Part shown: positions 1 to 9,700 of the stretch, piece by piece
Position numbering within the stretch: position 1 is the first letter of the stretch
How the letters are laid out: each line of letters begins with the position of its first letter
Source of the DNA: Vigna angularis
Taxonomy: Eukaryota; Streptophyta; Magnoliopsida; Fabales; Fabaceae
NCBI RefSeq assembly: GCF_016808095.1
Contig: NC_068972.1
Span: 6,442,001 to 6,506,000, forward strand
Reading direction: 5' to 3'
Length of the DNA stretch: 64,000 bases
Made by a program: the position numbers and the translations under genes
The notes under the pieces: generated by a model
Told to the model about the DNA's origin: nothing
Database searches by the model: none
Seen by the model: the letters and a program-made list of their open reading frames with translations, nothing else

Positions 1-828
1 ATTTCCACTCTGGTATGTCTAATTGTTGTAGCATTCCTCCAGGCCTTTGGTGTTCCACTTTTGCCTTTTGGCAAGTCAAACAAGCTGCTACAAACTGTGC
101 TACTTCCTTCTTCATTCCTGGCCACCAAAAGGACTCCTTAAGATCTTGATACATTTTAGTCATGCCGGGATGTATGCTAAAACGACTCTTGTGTCCTTCT
201 TCAAGGATTAATCTTTTTATTTCTGCATTGTCTGGTACACATATTCTACTTCTAAATTTTAATACTCCATCAGGTCCTAACCTAAACTCTTTAATTGATT
301 CTGTTTTGATCATTTCTGCTATCTCTTTCAGGTTAGGATCCACCAATTGTTTCTCTTTGATTAAAGTTAGAAAGTCGCTAGATATAGTCAAATTACTACA
401 TCTAATGAAATCTACTTCATATTCCATATGTAGCTTCAGATCTCTGAATTTCTCCACCAATTCCAATTCTTTGATCATCATATGAGAAACATGTACCATC
501 TTCCTACTCAAAGCATCAGCTACTACATTCGCCTTTCCGGGATGGTACAAAAGTTCGAAGTCATAATCCTTTAAAAACTCCATCCACCGCCTTTGCCTCA
601 TATTTAGCTCTTTTTGGTCAAATAGGTACTTCAAACTTTTGTGATCGCTAAATACTTGAAATTGGACACCATAAAGATAGTGTCGCCAAATCTTCAGAGA
701 AAATACCACTGCTGCCAATTCTAGATCATGAGTAGGATAATTCTTCTCATGAACCTTTAATTGTCTTGAAGCATAAGCCACCACCTTCCTTTCTTGCATA
801 AGCACACATCCTAACCCCTGGTGTGAAG
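1..828 (-). pseudogene. Ty3/gypsy RNase H and integrase N-terminus, partial
   Basis: After the 5-bp duplication, the pol frame resumes with [10 protein letters not shown], which completes the RNase H domain begun at 1741 (CDAS then HQG). The RNase H motifs [19 protein letters not shown] and [12 protein letters not shown] are present, then the connector [15 protein letters not shown]. The integrase zinc-binding HHCC domain follows ([25 protein letters not shown]). The frame is open to the window edge at position 1, so the catalytic core is outside. No stop or shift was seen in this part. Confidence 0.9.
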
Positions 829-1248
829 TGTAACGCCCCAGCAACTCATAGGGACCATCGACTGCCCCCACAGATCACCACTAGGCTTTCCAGTATGCTT
901 TGTCCTCACTCGCACACTTTCTGGGAAAACTTCCCAGAAGGTCACCCATCCCAGAATTACTCCAAGCTAAGCACGCTTAACTATGGAGTTCTTATGAGTC
1001 AGGCTACCGAAAAGCAAATGCATTTTGGTGATATGAGTAGTCAAATCAATTCCTTTAAGCTATCCTTCAACTGTATAGTCCCATACCTACACAGTCTCCA
1101 GATCCCTCTCATTCCGGTGTATGTTCGATTCGTCCATGTACCCCTTCCACACGAAGCTGCCAGGAGCCGCTCCTTGTCTGTGCCCCCTGCACCATGCTTC
1201 TTGCACCGGCGTCACTCCCCGCCCTCGTCTCCGTGCCCGGGTGTCACA
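829..1248 (-). repeat. Cassandra 3' LTR (left copy)
   Basis: This 420-bp LTR matches 1321-1740 except at three sites (near 838, 883 and 1103). In element orientation it is the 3' LTR. The last bases of the internal region before it (rc of 1249-1260, AGCTGGTGGACA) would act as the polypurine tract. Confidence 0.92.
922..1000 (-). promoter_or_regulatory. 5S rRNA-derived segment in Cassandra LTR (copy 1)
   Basis: On the minus strand this segment follows plant 5S rRNA from the AGAACTCC region to the GGGAAGT region. The Pol III internal control boxes are recognisable: box A-like AGTTAAGCGTGCTT at 969-982 and box C-like GGGATGGGTGACC at 940-952. The 5' and 3' thirds of 5S are diverged, so this is a promoter-bearing relic rather than a ribosomal gene. 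In Cassandra elements such segments are known to be transcribable by Pol III; activity here is inferred. Confidence 0.85.
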
Positions 1249-1320
1249 TGTCCACCAGCTTTTGCTCTGGTTCGTCCTCGAACCACACCGTAGTAGGAGA
1301 GGCTAGGCTCTGATACCATC
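1249..1320 (-). other. Cassandra internal region with tRNA-iMet PBS
   Basis: This is the whole 72-bp internal domain. On the minus strand TGGTATCAGAGCC (1306-1318) matches the 3' end complement of plant initiator methionine tRNA and lies two bases after the 5' LTR end. The other end holds a short purine-biased tract. There is no coding capacity. Confidence 0.88.
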
Positions 1321-1740
1321 TGTAACGCCTCAGCAACTCATAGGGACCATCGACTGCCCCCACAGATCACCACCAGGCTTTCCAGTATGCTTTGTCCTCA
1401 CTCGCACACTTTCTGGGAAAACTTCCCAGAAGGTCACCCATCCCAGAATTACTCCAAGCTAAGCACGCTTAACTATGGAGTTCTTATGAGTCAGGCTACC
1501 GAAAAGCAAATGCATTTTGGTGATATGAGTAGTCAAATCAATTCCTTTAAGCTATCCTTCAACTGTATAGTCCCATACCTACACAGTCTCCAGATCCTTC
1601 TCATTCCGGTGTATGTTCGATTCGTCCATGTACCCCTTCCACACGAAGCTGCCAGGAGCCGCTCCTTGTCTGTGCCCCCTGCACCATGCTTCTTGCACCG
1701 GCGTCACTCCCCGCCCTCGTCTCCGTGCCCGGGTGTCACA
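1321..1740 (-). repeat. Cassandra 5' LTR (right copy)
   Basis: 420 bp, TG...CA on the minus strand, in contact with the TGAAG duplication at 1741-1745. It carries the same 5S-derived segment as the left copy. Confidence 0.92.
1414..1492 (-). promoter_or_regulatory. 5S rRNA-derived segment in Cassandra LTR (copy 2)
   Basis: Identical to the segment at 922-1000, offset by 492 bp. It keeps both the box A-like and box C-like motifs. Confidence 0.85.
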
Positions 1741-2592
1741 TGAAGCATCACAATAAATCTCAAAAGACTTACTTGGATTTGGGATAATCAATATTGGTGC
1801 ACTTGTCAACCTATGCTTTAATTCCAGGAAGCTTTTCTCACACTTATCCGTCCAAACAAACGGTTGATCTTTGCGAGTTAGCTGTGTTAAAGGCGCTACT
1901 ATTTTAGAAAAACCTTCTATAAATTTTCTATAGTATCCAGCTAAACCCACAAAGCTTCGTATTTCCGTCGTAGTCTTTGGTTTCTCCCACCGTAGCACTG
2001 CTTCCACCTTGGTTGGATCCACTGCTATGCCTTGAGCTGATATAACATGTCCCAAGAATTGTACCTCGTGTATCCAGAATTCACACTTTGACAACTTTGC
2101 ATATAGTTTCTTTTCTCTCAAGATCTCAAGCACAATTCTTAGGTGCCTCTCATGTTCTTCTCGACTTTTGGAATAAATAAGTATGTCATCTATAAAGACT
2201 ACGACAAACTTATCTAAAAAGGGTTGAAAGATTCTGTTCATGTAATCCATGAACAAAGCTGGAGCATTAGTTACCCTGAATGGCATAACTACATACTCGT
2301 AATGCCCGTATCTTGATCTAAAAGCAGTCTTTTGTACATCTTCAGCTTTAACCAAAATTTGATGATATCCAGACCTTAGATCTATCTTTGAAAATACTTG
2401 AGCTTCATGCAACTGATCCATCAAATCGTCAATCCTAGGCAAAGGATACTTGTTCTTAATGGTTAGCTTGTTCAACTGCCTGTAGTCAACACACAATCTA
2501 AAGCTACCATCTTTCTTCTTCACTAGCAGTACCGGTGCTCCCCATGGTGATACGCTTGGTCGGATGAATTGTTTTTCCAATAGCTCTTCAAT
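1741..2592 (-). pseudogene. Ty3/gypsy reverse transcriptase, cut by TRIM
   Basis: This is the same frame as Gag-protease after its stop codon, 284 codons. Reverse transcriptase signatures are visible: [31 protein letters not shown], and the catalytic FIDDILIYS. The usual MPFGVTNAP reads MPFRVTNAP, a Gly-to-Arg change in a conserved loop. The connection region leads into the RNase H start SFEIYCDAS at 1741, where the Cassandra element has inserted. An open frame runs on about 54 codons into the TRIM LTR, giving a chimeric tail of no known function. The remainder of RNase H resumes at 823. Confidence 0.9.
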
Positions 2593-4344
2593 TTACTTCT
2601 TCAGCTCTGCCAACTCTGCTGGGGCCATTCGATATGGAGATATCGATACGGGTGCAGCTCCAGGTATTAAATCGATGGAAAATTCTACTTCTCGTTGAGG
2701 TGGCAATCCTGGTATTTCTTCTGGGAATACATCACTAAACTCATTAACTATGGGAATATCAAGATTTTGCTTATCTTTCTCAATTTCCACATGAGTCAAG
2801 ATAATGAAACACAGAGATCCATCTTTTACTTCCTTCAACACTTGTTGTAATGACAACAACTCCGCTTCTTCAGGATCAGGGAAAATTAACTCCTTCTTGT
2901 TACAGTCTATAAGGATACGATTGGTAGATAACCAATCCATTCCTAGGATTACATCTAAACCTTGTAGAGGTAAAGATATAAGATGTACTTTGAACCTACG
3001 TCCTTCTACAATGATTGGACATTGAGGACACATCCTTGATGTTTTTATCAATTTAGAGGCCGGTGTAGATACTATAAGATCATACTGCAGCTCTTTTACA
3101 GGTAGGTTCAACTCTTGAATAAGAGTTTCAGACAAAAAGGAGTGTGTCGCTCCAGAATCAAACAATACATTCAAGTCTCTACCAGCTATATTACAACATC
3201 CAATGATGAGAGTACCTGATTTGGCAGCTTCTGCTCCCGTTAAGGCATAGACTCTCCCAGTCGCTTGTGGTTTATTGTCAGTCCTTCCCTGTTGAGGCGG
3301 TTGTTGAGGTTGAGTTGTTCCTCTTCTGTTAGAGAGACAATCTCTAGCAAAATGTCCTTCAGCTCCGCAAAGAAAACACTTGTTGCGCAGATTAACTTGT
3401 GGACAGACGCTTTTCAGATGAGGTCCTCCGCAGACGAAACATTGGATTATTCTCTGTTGGTGTTGTTGCTGATGAGGATTCCTCTGAGGTTGTGGTCTGT
3501 CATAAGGTCGATTCTTTACATGTCGTTCAACTCGTGATCCAGATGGTCCTCCTACCCTTGGTAACTTCTGAACTTCAATCTCACTTATTAACCTTTCTAC
3601 AGCTTTGGCATGTTCTACTAAAGCAGCAAACTCCTTAATAGCTAAAGGATTCACAGCTAGTTGAATGTTTGCTCTCAATCCATTTTTGAATTTCCTGCAC
3701 CTCCATTCTTCATTTGACGGTTGGGTGTAGAAACGAACCAAGTGTTTGAACCTGTCTGCATATTCAGCTACGGATTTGTTGCCTTGCACCAACTGCAAGA
3801 ACTCCACCTCTTTCAAATGTCTCACACTGTCCGGAAAGTACTCAGCATAAAATTTACTCTTAAAAATTTCCCAAGTTATAATCTCACCACTTTCCTCTAA
3901 TACCAGCTTTGTGTTGTTCCACCAGTGTGCTGCTTCCCCAGATAGCTGATACTCAGAGTATGCCAACCTAGTTTCGGGTGGACACCTCTTTGCTTCAAAA
4001 ATCTTTTCCAAGTTCCTTATCCAGAGATCAGCTTCATCCGGACTCGTTTTCCCATTAAAAATAGCTGGACGATGTTGCAGAAAATTTTCTAAGGTCCATT
4101 CCTGAACTCTCTGAGGTTGAGCTTCCACATGGGTGCCATTCTCGGCTAGTTGTCTTAAGGTTTCCGCATGTTGTCTTTGGCTCGCTTCAGAATTTAGTCT
4201 GGCCGCTTCTAACTGTTGTAGGGCCGTTGTGTGCTGTTGCATTAAAGCAGCTCCCTGTTGTTGAAGAGCGGATGCGATAGATTCTAAAGCCCTTGCAAGG
4301 CTAGGTACCTCAGGGGTTTCACGATTGGGTTGTCTACGAGCCAT
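2593..4344 (-). CDS. Ty3/gypsy Gag and protease, stop codon at end
   Basis: This frame encodes the capsid and nucleocapsid protein plus the aspartic protease of the element, 583 residues from the methionine of MARRQPNRETPEVP at 4344. An upstream in-frame ATG at 4497 lies inside Cassandra LTR sequence, so it is not the natural start. The N-terminal part is Gln-rich and helical. Two adjacent CCHC-type zinc knuckles follow (CFVCGGPHLKSVCP and CFLCGAEGHFARDC). The protease active site is FDSGATHSF. The frame ends at a TAA (2593-2595) between LKK and IEELLEKQF; a single C-to-T change of a CAA codon explains it, since reading resumes at once in the same frame. It is otherwise undamaged. Confidence 0.9.
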   Translation of the reverse strand: MARRQPNRETPEVPSLARALESIASALQQQGAALMQQHTTALQQLEAARLNSEASQRQHAETLRQLAENGTHVEAQPQRVQEWTLENFLQHRPAIFNGKTSPDEADLWIRNLEKIFEAKRCPPETRLAYSEYQLSGEAAHWWNNTKLVLEESGEIITWEIFKSKFYAEYFPDSVRHLKEVEFLQLVQGNKSVAEYADRFKHLVRFYTQPSNEEWRCRKFKNGLRANIQLAVNPLAIKEFAALVEHAKAVERLISEIEVQKLPRVGGPSGSRVERHVKNRPYDRPQPQRNPHQQQHQQRIIQCFVCGGPHLKSVCPQVNLRNKCFLCGAEGHFARDCLSNRRGTTQPQQPPQQGRTDNKPQATGRVYALTGAEAAKSGTLIIGCCNIAGRDLNVLFDSGATHSFLSETLIQELNLPVKELQYDLIVSTPASKLIKTSRMCPQCPIIVEGRRFKVHLISLPLQGLDVILGMDWLSTNRILIDCNKKELIFPDPEEAELLSLQQVLKEVKDGSLCFIILTHVEIEKDKQNLDIPIVNEFSDVFPEEIPGLPPQREVEFSIDLIPGAAPVSISPYRMAPAELAELKK

Positions 4345-4438
4345 TTCTCTCTGTTCATACAGAGAATTATTGTTATTATAATTTATAATATGAGTTTGTA
4401 GGATTAATCCACAACTCTTAGGTCGTCTTAAGGACGAA

Positions 4439-4452
4439 CCGCTCTGATACCA
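4439..4452 (-). other. Gypsy primer binding site (tRNA-iMet)
   Basis: The minus strand reads TGGTATCAGAGCGG, complementary to the 3' end of initiator methionine tRNA, two bases after TTACA. It lies about 95 bp upstream of the gag ATG at 4344. Confidence 0.85.
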
Positions 4453-4454
4453 TT

Positions 4455-4946
4455 TGTAACGCCCCGGCAACTCACAGGGACCATCGACTGCCCCCACAGA
4501 TCACCACCAGGCTTTCCAGTGTGCTTTGTCCTCACTCGCACACTTTCCGGGAAAACTTCCCAGAAGGTCACCCATCCCAGAATTACTCCAAGCTAAGCAC
4601 GCTTAACTATGGAGTTCTTATGAGTCAGGCTACCGAAAAGCAAATGCATTTTGGTGATATGAGTAGTCAAATCAATTCCTTTAAGCTATCCTTCAACTGT
4701 ATAGTCCCATACCTACACAGTCTCCAGATCCCTCTCATTCCGGTGTATGTTCGATTCGTCCATGTACCCCTTCCACCCGAAGCTGCCAGGAGCCGCTCCT
4801 TGTCTGTGCCCCTGCACCATGCTTCTTGCACCGGCGTCACTCCCCGCCCTCGTCTCCGTGCCCGGGTGTCACATGCCCACCAGCTTCCGTCTGGTTCGTC
4901 CTCGAACCACACCGTACTGGGAGAGGCTAGGTTCTGATACCATTAA
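4455..4946 (-). mobile_element. Cassandra internal-plus-LTR unit at gypsy LTR/PBS junction
   Basis: On the minus strand this unit reads as a Cassandra internal region (4874-4946, PBS-like TGGTATCAGAACC at 4930-4942) followed by one 419-bp Cassandra LTR (4455-4873). It is sandwiched between the end of the gypsy LTR (GGGATGTTACA, 4947) and the gypsy PBS (TGGTATCAGAGCGG). It has one LTR, not two, and no target duplication was seen. It differs from the 829-1740 copy at several sites, including a one-base deletion, so it is older or of another lineage. The structure fits recombination or template switching at the shared TTACA-N2-TGGTATCAGA junction. Confidence 0.85.
4548..4626 (-). promoter_or_regulatory. 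5S rRNA-derived segment, third copy
   Basis: Same 5S-derived block as at 922-1000, with box A-like and box C-like motifs conserved. Here it lies in the leader of the gypsy element, about 200 bp upstream of the gag start, and points in the same direction as gag. Confidence 0.82.
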
Positions 4947-6340
4947 TGTAACATCCCAATATCTCACGCTGGATAATTCATAATTTATATATTGTAACAT
5001 TACATTTACGGTAATATCCCGTAATCTCACACTTATAAATTCATAGTTAATATATATCTACACATGTTTTAAACTCAGATTTCAACTATAAACTCATAAA
5101 TATAATTCGAATTCTTCTAACTTATTCTTCTGTCTCTCTCTTCATTGGCATTGGATCAGACGACAATCCTTCATCTGCTCCCGTATAACGAATTATACGA
5201 TCATCGCACATACCCAAACACAAAACAACCACAAACAAGTAGGGTGAGTTAACATGCAACAAATCATTTAAAACATGCATAATTACCTTGATATAAACAT
5301 CATATAATAATTATGTTCGACACCCTCATACCACAATTCCTATTAGACACTCGTCTCACAATACCCAATAGACGCCACAATACCCAATAGACACTCATCC
5401 GGATGATACGTTGATGAGCGGTCACGGGAGGTTATGCACTTGGAATGACTTCTACTTCTTCTTACAAATACACTTCCAAAATACTTCATACCATTCACAA
5501 GGTTAGTCCCCTCACTATGTCCAAAACCGGCACATAGACCAGGACCTCCTGCTCCTCTCACCACATAATTCATCCCTCTCTACTTGAGACTAGATGATTA
5601 TTAGAGTATCAGGATAACCTCCAACTACGGGACCCTCAACATCAACATATACACAAATACCATAATATTACTGAATCTCTCCACGAGACTCATGCCATAC
5701 TCATATTCCTCAACTCACATTATACCCCTACAAAATCTCCCCATAATACTCATAACATGTTCAGATGCATAAATTCAAATGCAATATAATAAAATACAAT
5801 CATCACATAATCACACAAACTCAATATATTGCATAATAATTTAACAGTACTCAATCTGTTCAATAGGATTTAAGTTAAAAACTTATCGAGTAGACTTCCA
5901 GGAAAGAGAGGTGCGTCACAATGGACAACTTAAGTACCAAGTCTTTCCTTAGCCAAAGTGTTCCTCAACTAGTTTTTAACAAATTTCTTATTTACAGATT
6001 CAAAACAACAGCATATAATATTTATACCGAATTTCAACATAGATAAACATACAGTAAACATTAACAATATTCACACAGAATTTCAATATATGAATAGTAA
6101 TAAAATAATACTAAATCATAATATAAAAGCATAGAACTATTAAATCATAAAAAAAAAACATAGAAAGGTTAGCTCCCCTACCTCTATTCCAGGCGTCTCT
6201 TGCTCTGAATTTATTTCTCCGAAACCTTTTAGAACCTCTACCCTTCTTGCAACTAAAAATTTCTCTCTAACTTTCTCTCACTTGATTTCTCTTCTCTTGG
6301 TGCAGAATACCCTTCCCTCCCATGGCTATTTATAGTAAAA
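4947..6340 (-). repeat. Gypsy 5' LTR (right/U3 limit uncertain)
   Basis: The minus strand ends in GGGATGTTACA at 4947 directly before a primer-site sequence, as expected for a 5' LTR. A TATA box lies at 6327-6335. The block at 5343-5573 resembles the plus-strand block near 18650-18770 (both contain GCAGGAGGTCCT and a GGAC...GACTAACC stretch), so this LTR is related to the LTR-like region at 16.7-19.4 kb. It contains a 19-bp tandem repeat (CACAATACCCAATAGAC, 5357-5396). The U3 start could lie to the right of 6340, possibly beyond the TA array at 6672; the partner LTR is outside the window. Confidence 0.7.
6327..6335 (-). promoter_or_regulatory. TATA box of the gypsy LTR
   Basis: CTATAAATA on the minus strand, followed downstream by a CT/GA-rich leader. 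It would place the transcript start near 6300 and divide U3 from R. Confidence 0.55.
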
Positions 6341-6668
6341 AAAATTTACTATTCATTAATATTTTAATATTATTTATTATTTTAATATTATTTAAAAATA
6401 ATATTTCAATCATTTTCTCACCAAATCTGATCCTAATTTCTACCTACTACTTTCTTCCATGCTAAGAAATCTTAATGCTGAAAATTTATTTTTACTATTT
6501 ACTTTTTACTATTTACTATTTACTTTTTACTATTCAATTTAAAAAAATTTACTAAATAAGTTACCAAAAATTTGAACCTCTCCTTCTAAAATTACTATAA
6601 TTTTATATCCAAAATTTACAATTTTCTATCCATTAAAATTATTATTAATAATAAAATACTAAAATTTA

Positions 6669-6671
<3 letters not shown>

Positions 6672-6740
<69 letters not shown>
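6672..6740. repeat. (TA)n microsatellite plus T-run
   Basis: About 34 TA units followed by a T-run at 6742-6758. Open frames across it are artefacts rich in Tyr-Ile. Confidence 0.98.
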
Positions 6741-6743
<3 letters not shown>

Positions 6744-6759
6744 TTTTTTTTTTTTTTTC

Positions 6760-9700
6760 ATGAATCTTACATCTTGCAAATCGATCATCACATAAAATCT
6801 TCAAATTTATGAAGAATAATTATTTTTTAAACCTATTTTTTAAATTGGTGGGTGGTTAAAAACTAATTGTATAGATTAATACAGAATAACAATAATTTGT
6901 AGTGTCATCCATCCTATTTAGATTCTGATAAGAAAGTATTACTAAAAATGGTAATAGTATCTACTGGTTTTTGAATTAATTTAATTTTTTTAATATGTAC
7001 CACACATTTATTTCAACAAAATAGAAAGTGATCGGAACTAATTAACCAAAATTTCTCTCTAGTTAAAAAATATAAATCAAAGTCACCTAAAATGGAAAAA
7101 AACCAACCAAATTAACTGTAGTTTTGGCAGCAAGTTTTTAGAAAACTATATACGCACACGTTTTAGTCGCGGTTTGATCTGTTTAATCAAATATTGATTC
7201 ATAAATAGACTTTTTTTTATCATTGGATTATTAGTGTGAAATATCTATTAATTAGTTTTTCAATACAATTAATGTTTCTAAAAATTTGACGGATTATCTG
7301 TTAAATTTTTCTTCCTTATATTTTTCCATTCACAAAATTTGAATTTAAAACTTTATTTCAAAATTAAATTAAATTTCACTTAAATGTTGGAATTCATAAA
7401 TCATAGACACCCTTATATTTAATATTAAATTATCATGTTTTCATTATGATTGATTTTAATTTTGGTTTGATGTTTTTCACTAGAAGATTCAATTAGAGTG
7501 AGTGTATGAAGAAATATAATTAGCTTGATGAAGAACGAAAATGTTATGATTTTAAATGTGAGTTTACTTTATTAGAAGTAAGAATATGAGTCCTAAGACT
7601 CGTATATAAGAAAGAAAATTTACATATTTTTTATTTTAAAATTTGAAATTGAAAGCAATGTTTTAACTTTCTTATACTATGATTCATTGGTATCAGATTT
7701 TCGAATAATTGCTCCTAAGAAAACTCGGCAAAAAGTTTATTGTAGTACGTAAGTTTTTGCTTCAACAAATTTATCTGTTGCCAAATATAAAAGTGCTCTC
7801 TAAATGATAATAACAACAAAGTAAAGGAACTTAATTATTATCAGCTAAATTAGTTTATGTCTTATTTGGTAAATAGAAAATACAAATTGATTTATGTTTT
7901 GAAATATACCAATTAGAAAACCGAATGATGCGAATATAATATTTGAAATATGGTGGTGAGGGAGAAAAATAATATTAAAAAAGAATATATATTATTGAGG
8001 ATGCAGCTTTTGATTTTGTCTAAGATATATATATATATATATATAAAGCGTGTGAAGAGGAAGAAGAATCACGTTTGTAATGTTTTGTAAAAGATGAGAA
8101 GTAGTTCCCAAATTAAAACGTTTCCACTCCACTCCGGTAAAATAGGTGATTTGGCCGACCACATTATGACCTTAAGTTACTATTCTATCACCATACCTAC
8201 TAAAAACATTCATTTTTATTTATCAATTATACATATAATTTACTTAAATATATTTTATCCACAATGAAATTTTATTCACATGTGAGGAAAACTTAAAAGA
8301 CAGTTTAATGTTGTTTCTATTGTAAACTTAACCTTAAAGAACCACATACACATTATTAGCAGGACCACTCCAAAACAATAATTTCATCCTACACAACATA
8401 ATTCAACTTCGATATTTTTGTAGAATAATATAACTAACTTGTTTATTTTTTCATACATATCTTTAATTTATACATAAAGTGTATGACAGTGATGCAAAAG
8501 GTGGTGGCTCCTCCACCGCCCATACTTCACACCTCATCTAACTTTTCTATATTCTTTTTGTTTCCTCAACTTCCGTACAAAAACATACCGCGTATATGTA
8601 AACATTTTTTCCATTTTAGGAAATATGTAATCAACTTTTTTTAAAGTAATATAAGTCCTGAAACTATAAATCTTACTTTAATTCCTAAAGTTACAAAAAT
8701 AAATATTTATCACTAATAACATGCATATTATGTACTTTTATTTAAATATTATTTTTTCAATATTGTCTGAATCTTCTGAAGTATATTAATTTCTCATATG
8801 ATATACCAAGACTACATCATTAGTTTTGATGAACACGGAGATAAAGACATAAGGAAAAGAAGAGATACTCTAATTAGTTCAAATAAAACTAATATAATAT
8901 AATAATTATAAGTAGTTAAAATTTTTATTAATAATAATAATGATTAATTTAGACTCTAATTTATAAATTAATTATAAACTAATTTAGATACCAATATCTT
9001 TTAGTTTATAAAATATTCTTTAATTTAATTAATATCATTATTAATTATTTTTAATTTTTAAATTTAGTTTTTATTTAATTTTCTCGTAGTAAAAGTTGAA
9101 ATAAAAAAAATAAAAATTTTAATATATAAAATAGGCGTTATATATTTTTTATTAGCAGAATTTTAAACTAAATTGTATCTAAAAAGCTTAAATTAAACTC
9201 ACTTATAATTTTCAAGTTCGTGGTGTATGTTTCTTAGCTTTATTAAAAGAAAGAATTCTAAATAATTCAATCCATATTTAAAAGAAATTGGATTGAGAAA
9301 GAGGCTAGACTAAAATAGTATATAACACGTGTGTGTGGGGTACGCGTATGTGTCTGTGGGTGTGCACTGTACACGTCCATATGTGTTAAAAATATATAAA
9401 TAAAATATAGTAGTGATTAATGTATTTTAATTTTAGGCTATATATTTATTTCAGTATTTTCAATTTCACCACAGTCTTTTTAAATTCAGTTTTAATTTTT
9501 ATTAATTTTTCTCAATTATTTTATTTCTGGTAATATTGTTAAATAGTTAATAATAACTACATCTCATTTTGTAATTGTTTTTCTATTTTTTTATTTTTTA
9601 TAATTATTTTAATTTTTTAAATTATTTTTAATTTTTATTTAAAAATAATTTTTTGATTTTATGTATTTCAGTGCCATGTCATATTTTATATTCTATTTAA

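Larger units (their letters stand above)
829..1740 (-). mobile_element. Complete Cassandra-type TRIM with TGAAG duplication
   Basis: Two direct repeats of 420 bp (829-1248 and 1321-1740) flank a 72-bp internal stretch, and both repeats have TG...CA ends on the minus strand (TGTGACACC...GCGTTACA). The flanks carry a perfect 5-bp duplication TGAAG (824-828 and 1741-1745). The internal stretch has a tRNA-iMet primer site directly after the 5' LTR. The LTRs differ at only three positions, so insertion is recent. No protein is encoded. The LTRs contain a 5S rRNA-derived segment, the hallmark of the Cassandra TRIM family. Like other TRIMs it must be mobilised in trans. Confidence 0.93.
1..6340 (-). 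mobile_element. Ty3/gypsy LTR retrotransposon, 3' end beyond window
   Basis: Reading leftwards on the minus strand there is an LTR-like region ending in GGGATGTTACA at 4947, a Cassandra-derived unit (4455-4946), a tRNA-iMet primer binding site (4439-4452), gag and protease (4344-2593), reverse transcriptase (2592-1741), then RNase H and the integrase zinc-binding region (823-1). The order PR-RT-RH-IN is that of Ty3/gypsy. The frame is broken only by one stop codon at 2593-2595 and by the TRIM insertion at 829-1740, so the element is young. The rest of integrase, any chromodomain and the second LTR lie to the left of the window. The right limit is uncertain because the U3 start of the LTR could not be fixed without the partner LTR. 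Confidence 0.9.

Noticed and set aside
922..1000. A genuine 5S rRNA gene
   Set aside because: Only the internal control region and its neighbourhood match; the ends of 5S are diverged and the block is inside an LTR.
823..1293. Plus-strand open frames over the Cassandra LTRs
   Set aside because: They are antisense to the element, recur with every LTR copy, and end at LTR features; no protein family is seen.
4493..4497. Gag start at the upstream in-frame ATG (4497)
   Set aside because: That ATG lies in Cassandra LTR sequence and the frame crosses the primer binding site; the ATG at 4344 begins the Gag-like part.
6616..6804. Open frames made of Tyr-Ile repeats here and at 17681, 17814 and 19317
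   Set aside because: They translate TA microsatellites.
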